This document shows positions 54,930-64,000 of a stretch of DNA of 64,000 nucleotides, in pieces. This stretch comes from Litchfieldella qijiaojingensis (GTDB taxonomy: Bacteria > Pseudomonadota > Gammaproteobacteria > Pseudomonadales > Halomonadaceae). The notes beneath the pieces were generated by a model, which saw only the letters and a list, made by a program, of their open reading frames with translations, was not told the DNA's origin and searched no databases. The DNA lies in assembly GCF_014651875.1 (NCBI RefSeq), contig NZ_BMXS01000001.1, positions 124,001-188,000 of the forward strand, given 5' to 3'. The translations under genes were made by a program, and so were the position numbers. The number at the start of each line of letters is the position of its first letter. The first letter of the stretch is position 1.

Positions 54930-55991
54930 ATGACGACGAACGAGAGCAGGGTTCCAATACCCGTGCACGTGATCACCGGCTTTTTGGGTAGTGGCAAGAG
55001 CACTCTGATTCGCCATTTGGTTGCCCATAAGCCGCGTCATGAGCGTTGGGTGATCGTCATCAATGAGTTCGGCCAAGTAGGAATCGATCAGGCGATGTTC
55101 GAGGAGGACGACGACGTCATCGTCAAGGGGCTGCCAGGGGGATGCATGTGCTGCCAGCTGGCCTTCGTTCTGCAGGCTTCCCTGGTCAACCTGATCCACC
55201 GCCATCGTCCCGATCGCCTGATCGTCGAGCCATCGGGGTTGGGGCATCCGGCCGGGCTGCTCGAAATGCTGCGCGGAGAGGCCTTCGCCGATGCGCTGCA
55301 ATTGCAGGAAGTCATCGCCTTGCTCGATCCCCGGCGCCTCGACGATCCGCGTTCTCGTGAGCATGACACCTTTCAAGATCAACTGCTGATCGCCGATGGG
55401 GTGGCGCTGACCATGACGGATCTGGCCAGCCGCGAGCAACGCCAGGCCGCATGGCGCTATCTCGAGAACATGTGGCCGCCCAAGCGCTGGGTGCTGGAAG
55501 CCTGTCATGGGCGCATGCCTGTCTCCCTGCTGATCGAGGGCCATCGTCATGCGCGCGAAGTCGAGATGGACGCTCATCCGGGAGCTAATGCTCATCGCAT
55601 CTTGCGCAATACGGCGCCACTGGTCAGCCTGGACGAGTACCGTTATCGCGAACCAGCCCCTGGCAAGCCGATATGTGAGCGGGCCGAGTCGCTGGGACAT
55701 GCCAGCCTGGGCTGGCGCTGGCATCCCGACGATCGTTTCTCACTCGATGCCTTGACGGTATTGCTGGATCGCTTGCCGCCGGAGTTGCGCATCAAGGGAG
55801 TACTACATACCGATGCCGGCTGGAAGCTCTACAACCGGGCCGACGGACGCGCCACCCTGACGTCCAGTGTCTGGCGACGCGATTCGCGCCTGGAATTGAT
55901 TGGGCCGCCACCGCAACTGCCCCTGGTCGAGAGGCTGGAGGCGCGCCTGGCGGCTTGTAGGGACGATGCATCGGCCCAGGATTCTTGTTAG
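54930..55991 (+). CDS. COG0523 (CobW/ZNG-like) metal-chaperone GTPase
   Basis: The protein has 353 residues from ATG 54930 (MTTNESRVPIPV). The Walker A motif GFLGSGKST spans 17-25 and the metal-binding CxCC motif is GGCMCC (70-75); LIVEPSGLGHP follows. The C-terminal CobW_C region is divergent. Family members insert or deliver metals (zinc, cobalt) to client enzymes. The upstream Zur-type site points to a zinc-starvation GTPase such as ZigA or YeiR, which is an inference. The gene is not linked to cobalamin genes. Confidence 0.9.
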   Translation: MTTNESRVPIPVHVITGFLGSGKSTLIRHLVAHKPRHERWVIVINEFGQVGIDQAMFEEDDDVIVKGLPGGCMCCQLAFVLQASLVNLIHRHRPDRLIVEPSGLGHPAGLLEMLRGEAFADALQLQEVIALLDPRRLDDPRSREHDTFQDQLLIADGVALTMTDLASREQRQAAWRYLENMWPPKRWVLEACHGRMPVSLLIEGHRHAREVEMDAHPGANAHRILRNTAPLVSLDEYRYREPAPGKPICERAESLGHASLGWRWHPDDRFSLDALTVLLDRLPPELRIKGVLHTDAGWKLYNRADGRATLTSSVWRRDSRLELIGPPPQLPLVERLEARLAACRDDASAQDSC

Positions 55992-55998
55992 AACGTAC

Positions 55999-56748
55999 TT
56001 AGCCGTGAAGCGGGAAGTCCTGGAGCTTCGGCGATCGGCCATCCTCGACACGGACCTCCCAGCCACGCCCGGGCCGCCAGTCGCCGAGCACGATGCGACT
56101 GGCGGGGGCGCCGTTGACTTCGAGTGTGTGAACGGCTGGGCGGTGCGTGTGGCCATGGATCAGGGTGTGCACGTCGTGTTCTTCCATGACTCGCACGACT
56201 TCCTCGGGGGTGACGTCCATGATGTCCTCGGCCTTGTTGGATACGGCCTCGCCGGATTGCATACGCAGGCTCTTGGCCAGTTCCAGGCGCTGTTCGATCG
56301 GCATTGCCAGCACTTGGGCCTGCCATTGTGGGTTGCGGGCCTGTTCGCGGAACGCCATGTAAGCGGTGTCACGGGTGCACAGGCTATCACCGTGCATCAA
56401 CAGGACCCGTTCGCCGCCAAGCTCCACGACGCTCGGTTCGTCGAGAAGGGTCAAGCCGGCGTCGGCGGCGAAGCGTTCGCCGAGCAGGAAATCGCGATTG
56501 CCGTGCATCAGGTATAGCTTGGTTCCCCCGTCGCTCACCCGTCGTAGAGCACCGGCGACACGTTCGGCCAGTGGCGCCATGCCGGGGTGGTCGAGAATGT
56601 CGTCGCCGATCCAGGCCTCGAAGAAGTCACCGAGAATGTACAAGACATCGGCGTTGCGGGCATGGTCGTCGAGATAGGCGAAAAAGCCGTTGGCGATCTC
56701 GGGAGTATCGGCGTCCAGGTGGAGGTCGGAAATCAGCAGGGTGGTCAT
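55999..56748 (-). CDS. lpxH: UDP-2,3-diacylglucosamine diphosphatase
   Basis: The protein has 249 residues from ATG 56748 (MTTLLISDLHLDAD). LpxH cleaves UDP-2,3-diacylglucosamine to lipid X in lipid A synthesis at the inner membrane. The calcineurin-like metallophosphatase motifs are DLH, GDFFEAW, GNRD, LMHGD and HGHTHRP. It is convergent with the CobW-like gene (8-bp gap). Confidence 0.96.
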   Translation of the reverse strand: MTTLLISDLHLDADTPEIANGFFAYLDDHARNADVLYILGDFFEAWIGDDILDHPGMAPLAERVAGALRRVSDGGTKLYLMHGNRDFLLGERFAADAGLTLLDEPSVVELGGERVLLMHGDSLCTRDTAYMAFREQARNPQWQAQVLAMPIEQRLELAKSLRMQSGEAVSNKAEDIMDVTPEEVVRVMEEHDVHTLIHGHTHRPAVHTLEVNGAPASRIVLGDWRPGRGWEVRVEDGRSPKLQDFPLHG

Positions 56749-56778
56749 GGCGGGCTCTCGCATCGGGCAGAACGCAAT

Positions 56779-56798
56779 ACGCCCGCTGGCGCGGGCGT
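56779..56798 (-). terminator. Hairpin between ppiB and lpxH
   Basis: ACGCCCGC / GCGGGCGT, an 8-bp perfect stem with a 4-nt loop, after the ppiB stop. The T-run is on the plus-strand side (TTT), so termination of ppiB is not assured. Confidence 0.4.
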
Positions 56799-56816
56799 TT
56801 TAGACTTGGATGAGGC

Positions 56817-57326
56817 TCAGACGTCCTGGACGTCGTCCTTGAGATAGGCGCGCTGGATCACCACGTCGTCGGCGGGGACATCGGCATGCATGCCGCGGCG
56901 AGTGGTGGGGACTTCCTTGATCCTCTCCACCACGTCCATGCCTTCGACCACTTCGCCGAACACACAGTACCCCCAGCCCTGAAGGGTCTTGGCGCTATGG
57001 TTGAGGAAGTCGTTGTCGGCAACGTTGATGAAGAACTGCGCGGTAGCCGAATGCGGATCCTGGGTACGTGCCATGGCCAGGGTGCCGGTGCGGTTCTGCA
57101 AGCCGTTGTCGGCTTCGTTTTCGATCGGCGCGCGGGTTGCCTTCTGCTCGAAATTGGTATCGAAGCCACCGCCCTGGACCATGAAACCGTTGATCACCCT
57201 GTGGAAGAGAGTGCCATCGTAGTGACCGTCGGTCACGTATTGTTGGAAGTTCGCGGCGGTCTTCGGCGCCTTGTCGAAGTCGAGCGCGATAGTGATATCA
57301 CCGAAGTTGGTCTGCAGAACGATCAT
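56817..57326 (-). CDS. ppiB: Peptidyl-prolyl cis-trans isomerase B (cytoplasmic cyclophilin)
   Basis: The protein has 169 residues and no signal peptide, so it is the cytoplasmic cyclophilin. It shows [15 protein letters not shown] with the catalytic Arg, [17 protein letters not shown] and [14 protein letters not shown]. It speeds prolyl isomerisation. It is divergent from glnS. Confidence 0.97.
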   Translation of the reverse strand: MIVLQTNFGDITIALDFDKAPKTAANFQQYVTDGHYDGTLFHRVINGFMVQGGGFDTNFEQKATRAPIENEADNGLQNRTGTLAMARTQDPHSATAQFFINVADNDFLNHSAKTLQGWGYCVFGEVVEGMDVVERIKEVPTTRRGMHADVPADDVVIQRAYLKDDVQDV

Positions 57327-57359
57327 GTCGAAATCCTGAAAGCTATTGAGTGGCGCGCC

Positions 57360-57390
57360 TTGGCGTAGCGCGACTGCGTCACGCTATAAT
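57360..57390 (+). promoter_or_regulatory. Candidate glnS promoter
   Basis: A consensus TATAAT at 57385-57390 follows TTGGCG with a 19-bp spacer, about 100 bp before glnS. The -10 is perfect and the -35 is weak. Confidence 0.4.
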
Positions 57391-57490
57391 AGCCGTTTTG
57401 CAACGGCACGCGAAGCCGGAGCGAGTCACGTGGCTCGCGGCACGGCGCGTCGCCAGCCATCGCGAGCAACCAGAGGTTCCTAGACGCCCC

Positions 57491-59170
57491 ATGAGCAATG
57501 ACAGCACCAGCGCCCCGAACTTCATTCGCAACCAGGTTCGTGAAGAAGTCGAAGCGGGCAAGGTCGATACCATCGTCACGCGGTTCCCCCCGGAGCCCAA
57601 TGGCTTCCTGCATATCGGCCATGCCAAGTCGATCTGCCTGAACTTCGGACTCGCCGAGCAGTTTGGCGGTGACTGTCATCTGCGATTCGACGACACCAAC
57701 CCCTCCAAGGAAGAGCAGGCCTATATCGACGCCATCAAGGAGGACGTGTCCTGGCTGGGCTACCAGTGGGCGGGGGGCGTGCGTTTCGCTTCCGACTACT
57801 TCGACCAGCTCTATGAGTGGGCACAGTATCTGGTGCGCGAAGGCAAGGCCTATGTCGACGATCTCTCGCCGGATGAGATCCGCGAGTATCGCGGCACCTT
57901 GACCGAAGCGGGCCGACCCAGCCCCTATCGCGATCGCTCGCCCGAGGAGAACCTCGACCTGCTGGAGCGCATGCGCGCCGGTGAATTCGCCGAGGGTGAG
58001 AAAGTATTGCGTGCCAAGATCGATATGGCGTCGCCCAACATCAACATGCGCGACCCGATCCTCTATCGCATCCGCCATGCCCGCCATCATCAGACCGGCG
58101 ACAAGTGGAAGATTTATCCCTCCTACGATTTCACGCATGGCCAGTCGGATGCCATCGAGGGCGTGACGCACTCGATCTGCACCCTCGAGTTCGAGGATCA
58201 TCGCCCACTCTACGAATGGTTCCTCGACAACCTGCCGGTTCCGTGCAAGCCGCGTCAGATCGAATTCGCTCGGCTGAACCTCAACTATACCTTGACCTCG
58301 AAGCGCAAGCTCAAGCTGCTGGTGGACGAAGGCATCGTCGACGGCTGGGACGACCCTCGCATGCCGACCATTTCCGGTATGCGTCGGCGTGGCTATACGC
58401 CGGCTTCGATCCGCAAGTTCTGTGAGATGATCGGTGTGACGCGTGCCGATGGCGGCCTGGTCGATATTGCCATGCTCTATCACGCGATTCGTGCAGACCT
58501 GGAGGACAACGCTCCGCGCGCCATGTGCGTGCTCAAGCCGCTCAAGGTGGTGCTCACCAACGTGCCAGAGGATCACGACGAGGTCTTCGAAGTGCCTGGC
58601 CACCCGGCCCGCGATGACATGGGTACACGCAAGTTGCCGTTCACCCGTGAGATCTGGATCGACCGTGATGACTTCATGGAAGAGCCGCCGAAGAAGTTCT
58701 TCCGTCTGGCTCCCGGCAAGGAAGTCAGGCTGCGTAATGCCTACGTGATTCGTTGCGACGACGTGATCAAGAACGATGCCGGCGAGGTCACCGAGCTACG
58801 CTGCTCGGTGGATTTCGATACGCTGGGCAAGAACCCCGAAGGTCGCAAGGTCAAAGGGGTGATTCATTGGGTCAGTGTGGCCCAGGGCGTGCCGGTGGAA
58901 GTGCGGCTTTACGACAACCTGTTCCAGGTCGAATCGCCAGACAAGGACAAGGATACCGACTTCCTCGAGCACCTCAGTGCTGAATCGCTGATCACCCTAC
59001 AAGGCATTGCCGAACCCAGTCTGGCCGGGGTGAAACCTGAGTCACGCTTCCAGTTTGAACGTGTCGGTTATTTCTGTGCCGACCGCCATGCTTGCCGTGA
59101 GGATCACCTGGTATTCAATCGTACCGTGGGACTCAAGGACACCTGGGCGAAGATTCAGAAGAAGGGCTGA
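57491..59170 (+). CDS. glnS: Glutaminyl-tRNA synthetase
   Basis: The protein has 559 residues from ATG 57491 ([11 protein letters not shown]), matching the E. coli start. The HIGH motif is in [17 protein letters not shown] and the KMSKS equivalent reads [27 protein letters not shown] and the C-terminal anticodon-binding beta-barrels are clear. It is followed 1 bp later by cysS. Confidence 0.98.
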   Translation: MSNDSTSAPNFIRNQVREEVEAGKVDTIVTRFPPEPNGFLHIGHAKSICLNFGLAEQFGGDCHLRFDDTNPSKEEQAYIDAIKEDVSWLGYQWAGGVRFASDYFDQLYEWAQYLVREGKAYVDDLSPDEIREYRGTLTEAGRPSPYRDRSPEENLDLLERMRAGEFAEGEKVLRAKIDMASPNINMRDPILYRIRHARHHQTGDKWKIYPSYDFTHGQSDAIEGVTHSICTLEFEDHRPLYEWFLDNLPVPCKPRQIEFARLNLNYTLTSKRKLKLLVDEGIVDGWDDPRMPTISGMRRRGYTPASIRKFCEMIGVTRADGGLVDIAMLYHAIRADLEDNAPRAMCVLKPLKVVLTNVPEDHDEVFEVPGHPARDDMGTRKLPFTREIWIDRDDFMEEPPKKFFRLAPGKEVRLRNAYVIRCDDVIKNDAGEVTELRCSVDFDTLGKNPEGRKVKGVIHWVSVAQGVPVEVRLYDNLFQVESPDKDKDTDFLEHLSAESLITLQGIAEPSLAGVKPESRFQFERVGYFCADRHACREDHLVFNRTVGLKDTWAKIQKKG

Positions 59171-59171
59171 C

Positions 59172-60572
59172 ATGCAAATCTACAATACCCTGACAAGGCG
59201 CAAGGAAACGTTCGAGCCCCTGGAGCCGGGCAGGATTCGCATGTACGTGTGCGGCATGACCGTCTACGACTATTGCCACCTTGGCCATGCCCGGGTGATG
59301 GTGGCCTTCGACGTGATCACCCGCTACCTGCGGGCCCGGGGCTATGACGTCACCTATGTGCGCAACATCACCGACATCGACGACAAGATCCTCCGGCGTG
59401 CCGAGGAGAATGGCGAATCGATCGCCAGTCTGACCGAACGCATGATTGCCGCCATGCATGAGGACGAAGGCCGGCTGATGGTGCTTCGCCCGGACCAGGA
59501 GCCGCGCGCCACCGGCCATATCGTCGAGATCGTCGACATGATCGGAAGCTTGATCGACAAGGGCTATGCCTATGCGGCGGACAACGGCGATGTCTATTAC
59601 CGAGTCAGGAAGTTCGCCGACTACGGCAAGCTCAACAATCGCGATCCTGATGAGATGCGCGCCGGTGCCCGCGTCGAGGTCGACGAGCATAAGGAGGATC
59701 CGTTGGACTTCGTGCTGTGGAAGGCGGCCAAGCCCGGCGAGGCCAGTTGGTCATCGCCCTGGGGCGAGGGCCGTCCCGGTTGGCATATCGAGTGCTCGGC
59801 GATGTCGACTTGCTGCCTGGGCGAGACCTTCGACATTCACGGCGGTGGCCCTGACCTGACCTTCCCGCACCACGAGAATGAGATCGCCCAAAGCGAGGCG
59901 GCGACCGGCAAGCTCTATGTCAATACCTGGATGCATGCCGGTGCGGTACGCGTCAATCAGGAAAAGATGTCCAAGTCGCTGGGCAATTTCTTCACCATTC
60001 GCGACGTGCTCGAGGCCCACGACCCGGAAGTGGTGCGCTACCTGCTGGTTGCCAGCCACTATCGTAGCCCGATCAACTATGCGCCGGACTCCTTGGGCGA
60101 GGCGCGCAAATCGCTGGAGCGTTTCTATACCGCCTTGGAAGGTGTGGTGCCGCAAGAAGGGGCGGTCGATGTGCGCTTCGACCAGCGCTTCGTGGCCGCC
60201 ATGGATGACGACTTCAATACTCCCGAAGCGCTGGCGGCATTGTTCGATTTGGCCCGCGAACTCAACCGAGCCAAGAAGGAAGCTCCCGAACAGGCCCCGG
60301 CCTTGGCCTTTGAACTGAAGCGCCTGGGTGGAGTTCTGGGCCTGTTCACCCAGGACCCGTCCACCTTCCTCAAGGGCGGTGGTGAGGCACTGCCGATCAG
60401 CGAGGCTGAAATCGAAGCGCGTATCGCGGAACGGGCAGCGGCCAAGAAGACCAAGGATTTTGCCACGGCGGATCGCATCCGTGATGAATTGGCGGAACTC
60501 GGCATCGTGCTCAAGGATAGCCGGGAAGGCACCACTTGGGTGTTCGAGACGCCAGCCACTCAGGACGATTGA
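59172..60572 (+). CDS. cysS: Cysteinyl-tRNA synthetase
   Basis: The protein has 466 residues from ATG 59172 ([10 protein letters not shown]), one base after glnS, so the two are co-transcribed. It has the zinc site including [16 protein letters not shown] and [25 protein letters not shown] and the KMSKS motif EKMSKSLGN. Its end overlaps the convergent DUF1853 gene by 13 nt. Confidence 0.98.
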   Translation: MQIYNTLTRRKETFEPLEPGRIRMYVCGMTVYDYCHLGHARVMVAFDVITRYLRARGYDVTYVRNITDIDDKILRRAEENGESIASLTERMIAAMHEDEGRLMVLRPDQEPRATGHIVEIVDMIGSLIDKGYAYAADNGDVYYRVRKFADYGKLNNRDPDEMRAGARVEVDEHKEDPLDFVLWKAAKPGEASWSSPWGEGRPGWHIECSAMSTCCLGETFDIHGGGPDLTFPHHENEIAQSEAATGKLYVNTWMHAGAVRVNQEKMSKSLGNFFTIRDVLEAHDPEVVRYLLVASHYRSPINYAPDSLGEARKSLERFYTALEGVVPQEGAVDVRFDQRFVAAMDDDFNTPEALAALFDLARELNRAKKEAPEQAPALAFELKRLGGVLGLFTQDPSTFLKGGGEALPISEAEIEARIAERAAAKKTKDFATADRIRDELAELGIVLKDSREGTTWVFETPATQDD

Positions 60573-61537
60573 GTCGCTAGACTTGGCGGCAGCGGTATCT
60601 GGTCTGGCCAGTCGTTGCCGGTCACGAACACGCGACGCCAACCTCGCTCGGGGCCATAAAGTCCGAGGAGCAGGGGTGGGCGTGGCAGGCTGAAATGGTA
60701 AGCAAGCTGCGCGTTCAGATCGGATAGCGGGTGCAGGGTGCTGCGTGGTGGCGGTGCCAACCAGTGAGGCTTGCGCAACACGATGCCTTGGGTACCGGCT
60801 GGCAATTGACGACGAAGCGCTGGCCATTCTTGCCAAGTCAGCCACTCGCCCCTCAGGTGGTTGGCACGGGCCCCCCGAGGGGGTGGCATATCGTGTCGCC
60901 AGGGATAGAAAAGGATTCCCGGTAATGCGAGTCGTTGGCTGACTCTCGCGTCGGCTTCGCCCAGCATGTCGGCGAGTTGCCGTTGTGCCTGGGGTGAGTT
61001 GGCCAGCGGGAGTTGATGTCGTTGCAGGTGCTGGTACTTGATGGCCAGGCTGTCAGCGCAACCGGGGCCGATCCAGCGAGCCTGGCTTGTGGCCTCACCC
61101 GGCCCCTCAACCAAGCCTAGATAGAACTTGATGGCGACCTCGAGATGGATCGGCTCGGGAGTGCTGCCGTTGCGGTAGATCAGGTCCAATTCCCCGAGGG
61201 TGCGTTTGTCCTCGACGATGGGCAGGTTGTGCGCCACCAGGTGCGTGCCAGGCGCTTCGGAGAGCAGGAATTGCCATAGCCGTTCATGATAATGGCCTAG
61301 TCGTCCTCGACGGCTGGCGCCGATACGCGCCGTCAGGGTATGCGGGGCGCGTTCGAGTGCGTCCAGCCAGGCGGCAAGACGACCTCCTTCCAGTCCCAGC
61401 TCCTTCAAATCAGGGCGTGCGAAGCCAGGCGTCTCGAGTACGTCCGGGGCTGCGATCAACCAAGCCAGGTCTCGAATCAACGGATGTCGGTAACGCTCCC
61501 AGAGCGGGAAGCGTTGATCGCTCGTCTGACACATCAT
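60560..61537 (-). CDS. DUF1853 protein, possible PD-(D/E)XK fold
   Basis: The protein has 325 residues and matches the DUF1853 family (COG3782). It begins near [18 protein letters not shown]. Residues 84-91 (HERLWQFL) and the pair GELDLIY (Glu116, Asp118) and [11 protein letters not shown] (Glu133, Lys137) resemble the helix and catalytic strands of PD-(D/E)XK nuclease-like folds. The function is unknown. Its 3' end overlaps cysS, and its start lies 48 bp from the divergent osmoprotectant operon. Confidence 0.82.
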   Translation of the reverse strand: MMCQTSDQRFPLWERYRHPLIRDLAWLIAAPDVLETPGFARPDLKELGLEGGRLAAWLDALERAPHTLTARIGASRRGRLGHYHERLWQFLLSEAPGTHLVAHNLPIVEDKRTLGELDLIYRNGSTPEPIHLEVAIKFYLGLVEGPGEATSQARWIGPGCADSLAIKYQHLQRHQLPLANSPQAQRQLADMLGEADARVSQRLALPGILFYPWRHDMPPPRGARANHLRGEWLTWQEWPALRRQLPAGTQGIVLRKPHWLAPPPRSTLHPLSDLNAQLAYHFSLPRPPLLLGLYGPERGWRRVFVTGNDWPDQIPLPPSLATQSS

Positions 61538-61585
61538 GATGTCTTCCTTATACTGACATCACATCATTACACCGGAGTGGTCTCG

Positions 61586-62500
61586 ATGAACAGGACAATG
61601 GGCTGGATGGTGGCGAGTATGGCGGGTGCTGTGTTGTCACTTGGGGTCGCTCAAGCCCAGGAGCCGGTCGTGGTTGCATCGAAGATCGATACCGAAGGAT
61701 CGGTGTTGGGAGAGTTGATTCTGCAGGTGCTAGAAAACAACGGTATCGAGGTCGAGAACCGCTTGCAGCTCGGGACCACCAGTATCGTGCGCGGTGCCAT
61801 CCTCTCGGGTGAGATCGATATCTATCCGGAATATACCGGCAATGGCGCTTTCTTCTTCGACCGGCAGGACAGTGATGTGTGGAAGGATGCCGAGCAGGCC
61901 TATCAGGAGGTCAAGCGCCTGGATGCCGAAGCCAACGGACTGGTCTGGCTGACGCCCGCCGATGCCAACAACACTTGGGCGATGAGCGTGCGAGGCGATC
62001 TGGCCAGAGAGCACGGGCTGCAATCTCTCGAGGATCTCAGCGAATATCTGGCGCAAGGCGGTGAGTTCAAGTTCGCCGCTAGTGCCGAGTTCGTCGAATC
62101 GCCATCCGCGCTGCCGGCTTTTCAACAAGCCTATGGTTTCGAGCTGTCCCCCAATCAACTCGTGGTCCTGTCGGGCGGCAACACGGCGGCGACCATGCGT
62201 GCCGCAGCGTTGCAGACGGATGGTGTCAATGCCGCTATGACCTATGGCACCGATGGTGGTCTCAATGCCCTGGATCTGGTGGTACTCGAGGATACCCTTG
62301 GAGTGCAGCCAGTCTATCAGCCAACCCCCGTGATACGTGAGTCGGTGCTCGAAACCTACCCGCGGATCGAGTCTCTGCTGTCACCGGTGTTCGAATCCCT
62401 CGACCTCGAGACACTGCAACGCCTCAACGGCGAGGTCGCCGTGGGCGGGGCCGACCCGAGCCAGGTCGCTGCCGACTATCTCGATTCACTGGATCTCTGA
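61586..62500 (+). CDS. osmF: Osmoprotectant ABC transporter substrate-binding protein (YehZ/OsmF type)
   Basis: The protein has 304 residues from ATG 61586 (MNRTMGWMVASM), with GGAG 10 bases upstream. A signal peptide ends at AQA-QEP. The OpuAC-like fold is shown by VVASKIDTEGSVLGELI, DIYPEYTGNGAFFF and ALQTDGVNAAMTYGTDGGL. Length and gene order match E. coli YehZ (305 aa), the binding protein for glycine betaine-like solutes, suiting a halophile. In-frame sequence upstream of 61586 lies in the DUF1853 gene. Confidence 0.9.
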   Translation: MNRTMGWMVASMAGAVLSLGVAQAQEPVVVASKIDTEGSVLGELILQVLENNGIEVENRLQLGTTSIVRGAILSGEIDIYPEYTGNGAFFFDRQDSDVWKDAEQAYQEVKRLDAEANGLVWLTPADANNTWAMSVRGDLAREHGLQSLEDLSEYLAQGGEFKFAASAEFVESPSALPAFQQAYGFELSPNQLVVLSGGNTAATMRAAALQTDGVNAAMTYGTDGGLNALDLVVLEDTLGVQPVYQPTPVIRESVLETYPRIESLLSPVFESLDLETLQRLNGEVAVGGADPSQVAADYLDSLDL

Positions 62501-62513
62501 TAGCGTCGGCACC

Positions 62514-63686
62514 ATGTCCGACGCCATGCAATCTCCGAATCGCGTCATCGTTGCCCTGACGACGCTAGCCCTGCTGGTGCTACATGGCCTGGAGCTGGTC
62601 AGCGTCCAGCCTAACCGCATCGTGCCAGGCGAAGCCTATCGCCTGGGAGAGATCATGGGGCCGTTTGATGCCGTGTTGCTGTCGCTGCCTTTGCTGGCCG
62701 GCTTGTGGCTGGCTTGGCATCCCACCGTGAGGAGGCTGCGTCTGTTGCTCGGCCTCGATGTGGCATTGTTGATCGCATTGCCTTGGGCCTTGGCAGCCTT
62801 CTCTCTGGCCTTCGTCGATTCTGGGCAGCCCTACGCCAGGGCCGGTATCGGCGCAGGCGTCTGGAGCCTGCTGTTCCTGTTGCTGTTGATTCTGATCGAG
62901 CTACGCACCCGATTGAATCCGACACGCGGTGCGTTGCTGCTGGTCGGCGGACTGGTGCTGGGTTCGTTGACGCTCGCCCTGGTATCGGGATGGCTCGATA
63001 CGCTGGCCCTGCTGCGGGAATACGCCAGTCGTCGCGAACAGTTCACGTCCGCCTTGCTGTATCACTTGTGGCTGGTCGGGGCGGCCGTGTCGCTGAGCCT
63101 AGTCATCGGTTTTGCCCTGGCGCTGACGATTCGCAGCTTCACTCGTCTGCAAACGACCACGTTCGGGGTGCTGAGCGTGATTCAGACGATTCCGAGCCTG
63201 GCCCTGTTCGGGCTGTTGCTGGCACCGTTGGCATGGCTGGCGGCGCGTTATCCGCTGCTTGCCGAGTTGGGGGTGCAAGGGATCGGTTGGACACCTGCAT
63301 TGATTGCATTGGTTGGCTACAGCCTGCTGCCAATGACGCGCAACACCTTCGTGGCCCTGGAGGAAGTACCGCCCGACGTGATCGAAGCCGCGCGCGGCAT
63401 GGGCATGAGCCCCTGGCAAATCTTCTTCCAGGTGCGCCTGCCACTAGGTTTGCCAGTGCTGCTGGAGGGGATTCGTGTCACTACCATCCAGGCGGTTGGC
63501 CTGGCCGCCGTCGCGGCACTGATTGGGGCCGGAGGGCTCGGCACCTTCATCTTCCAGGGACTGGGCCAGGCGGCCATGGATCTGGTGGTGTTGGGCGCGT
63601 TACCGATCCTCGTCATGGCGCTGATCGTAGATGCCGGCTTCAGTGCGCTAGCGGCATATTTCCGGCGTGGAGTCGTGCATGATTGA
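62514..63686 (+). CDS. yehY: Osmoprotectant ABC transporter permease (YehY type)
   Basis: The protein has 390 residues from ATG 62514. The C-terminal 200 residues form the usual MetI-like permease core with the EAA-like loop (VIEAARGMGMSPWQIFFQVR). The N-terminal 180 residues add about four membrane segments, as in E. coli YehY (385 aa). It moves betaine-type compounds across the inner membrane. The stop overlaps the next gene by 8 nt. Confidence 0.9.
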   Translation: MSDAMQSPNRVIVALTTLALLVLHGLELVSVQPNRIVPGEAYRLGEIMGPFDAVLLSLPLLAGLWLAWHPTVRRLRLLLGLDVALLIALPWALAAFSLAFVDSGQPYARAGIGAGVWSLLFLLLLILIELRTRLNPTRGALLLVGGLVLGSLTLALVSGWLDTLALLREYASRREQFTSALLYHLWLVGAAVSLSLVIGFALALTIRSFTRLQTTTFGVLSVIQTIPSLALFGLLLAPLAWLAARYPLLAELGVQGIGWTPALIALVGYSLLPMTRNTFVALEEVPPDVIEAARGMGMSPWQIFFQVRLPLGLPVLLEGIRVTTIQAVGLAAVAALIGAGGLGTFIFQGLGQAAMDLVVLGALPILVMALIVDAGFSALAAYFRRGVVHD

Positions 63687-64000
63687 ACTGCAGGAGGTCA
63701 GCAAGGTATTCGGCCGCGAGCGGGCAGTGGATGGCATTTCGCTGACGGTGGCCAATGGCGAGCTGTGCGTGCTGGTGGGCACCTCGGGCTGTGGCAAGTC
63801 GACCACGCTACGCATGATCAACCGGTTGATCGAGCACAGTGCGGGTCAGATCTTGATCGATGGTCGGCAGATCCGCTCGTTCAATGAGCAGGTACTGCGG
63901 CGGCGCATCGGCTATGCCATCCAGAACACCGGTCTGTTTCCTCACTGGTCGGTGGCGCGCAACATTGGCCTGGTGCCGCGTTTGCTGAAGTGGATGCCGG
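63679..64000 (+). CDS. yehX: Osmoprotectant ABC transporter ATP-binding protein (YehX type), cut by the window end
   Basis: The first 107 residues are visible (MIELQEVSKVFGRERAVDGI). Walker A GTSGCGKST (34-42) and the Q-loop region AIQNTGLFPH are in place, typical of glycine betaine/choline ABC ATPases. It overlaps yehY by 8 nt (ATGATTGA). A second permease (YehW) would be expected beyond 64000. Confidence 0.93.
   Translation, partial: MIELQEVSKVFGRERAVDGISLTVANGELCVLVGTSGCGKSTTLRMINRLIEHSAGQILIDGRQIRSFNEQVLRRRIGYAIQNTGLFPHWSVARNIGLVPRLLKWMP

Overview
This 64 kb window reads as chromosome from a moderately halophilic gammaproteobacterium, most likely Halomonas or another member of the Halomonadaceae. 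That placement is an inference from gene content, gene order and the acidic character of many proteins; no 16S rRNA gene lies here to prove it. Almost every gene is a housekeeping or motility gene in good condition. I see no prophage, insertion sequence, CRISPR array or integrated element.

Layout. 1-6.1 kb (minus strand): the end of a membrane-anchored glycerophosphodiester phosphodiesterase, rraA, a small outer-membrane beta-barrel protein and aconitase B (acnB), with an ERIC-like palindromic repeat between acnB and its terminator. 6.2-11.4 kb (plus): a DUF1289 protein, miaE (tRNA hydroxylase) and a 1298-residue regulator combining a SARP/BTAD-type DNA-binding part, a degenerate cyclase domain, an ATPase and TPR-like repeats. 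11.4-13.9 kb (minus): the queuosine precursor operon queC-queE-queD plus a cysteine-cluster protein. 14.1-16.4 kb: an SRPBCC protein, a possible 56-residue membrane protein and an HDOD-GGDEF diguanylate cyclase.

16.6-42.9 kb is a large flagellar region: flgN, flgM and flgA (minus), flgBCDEFGHIJKL (plus), then fliR-Q-P-O-N-M-L and fliK-J-I-H-G-F (minus), fliE (plus) and, after a DUF2789 gene and an asparaginase gene, flaG (minus). Together these encode the basal body, hook, hook-filament junction, C-ring, part of the export gate, the export ATPase complex and the hook-length ruler. Filament genes (fliC, fliD, fliS), flhA, flhB, the stator and the master regulators are not in the window. Clear FliA (sigma-28) promoters precede flgMN, flgKL and flaG, which fits late-class expression; the earlier genes show no promoter I can defend.

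43-45.3 kb (minus): mtnN, luxS and folD, belonging to the activated-methyl and one-carbon cycles, with a 17-copy heptanucleotide tandem repeat between luxS and mtnN. 45.5-46.0 kb: tRNA-Pro, tRNA-Arg and two identical tRNA-His genes behind one strong promoter. 46.3-54.8 kb (plus): the classical protein-quality-control cluster tig-clpP-clpX-lon-hupB-ppiD. 54.9-64 kb: a COG0523 (CobW-like) metal GTPase behind a Zur-type operator, lpxH, ppiB, glnS-cysS, a DUF1853 gene and the start of a YehZYX(W)-type osmoprotectant ABC transporter that runs off the window end.

The items most worth a second look are the hybrid regulator at 7.5-11.4 kb, the paired TTGTCGACAA palindromes on the acnB promoter, the heptanucleotide array beside mtnN, the palindromic repeat after acnB, the tandem T-fold QueD and the predicted Zur control of the CobW-like GTPase. 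Nothing here can be claimed as an entirely new system from sequence alone.
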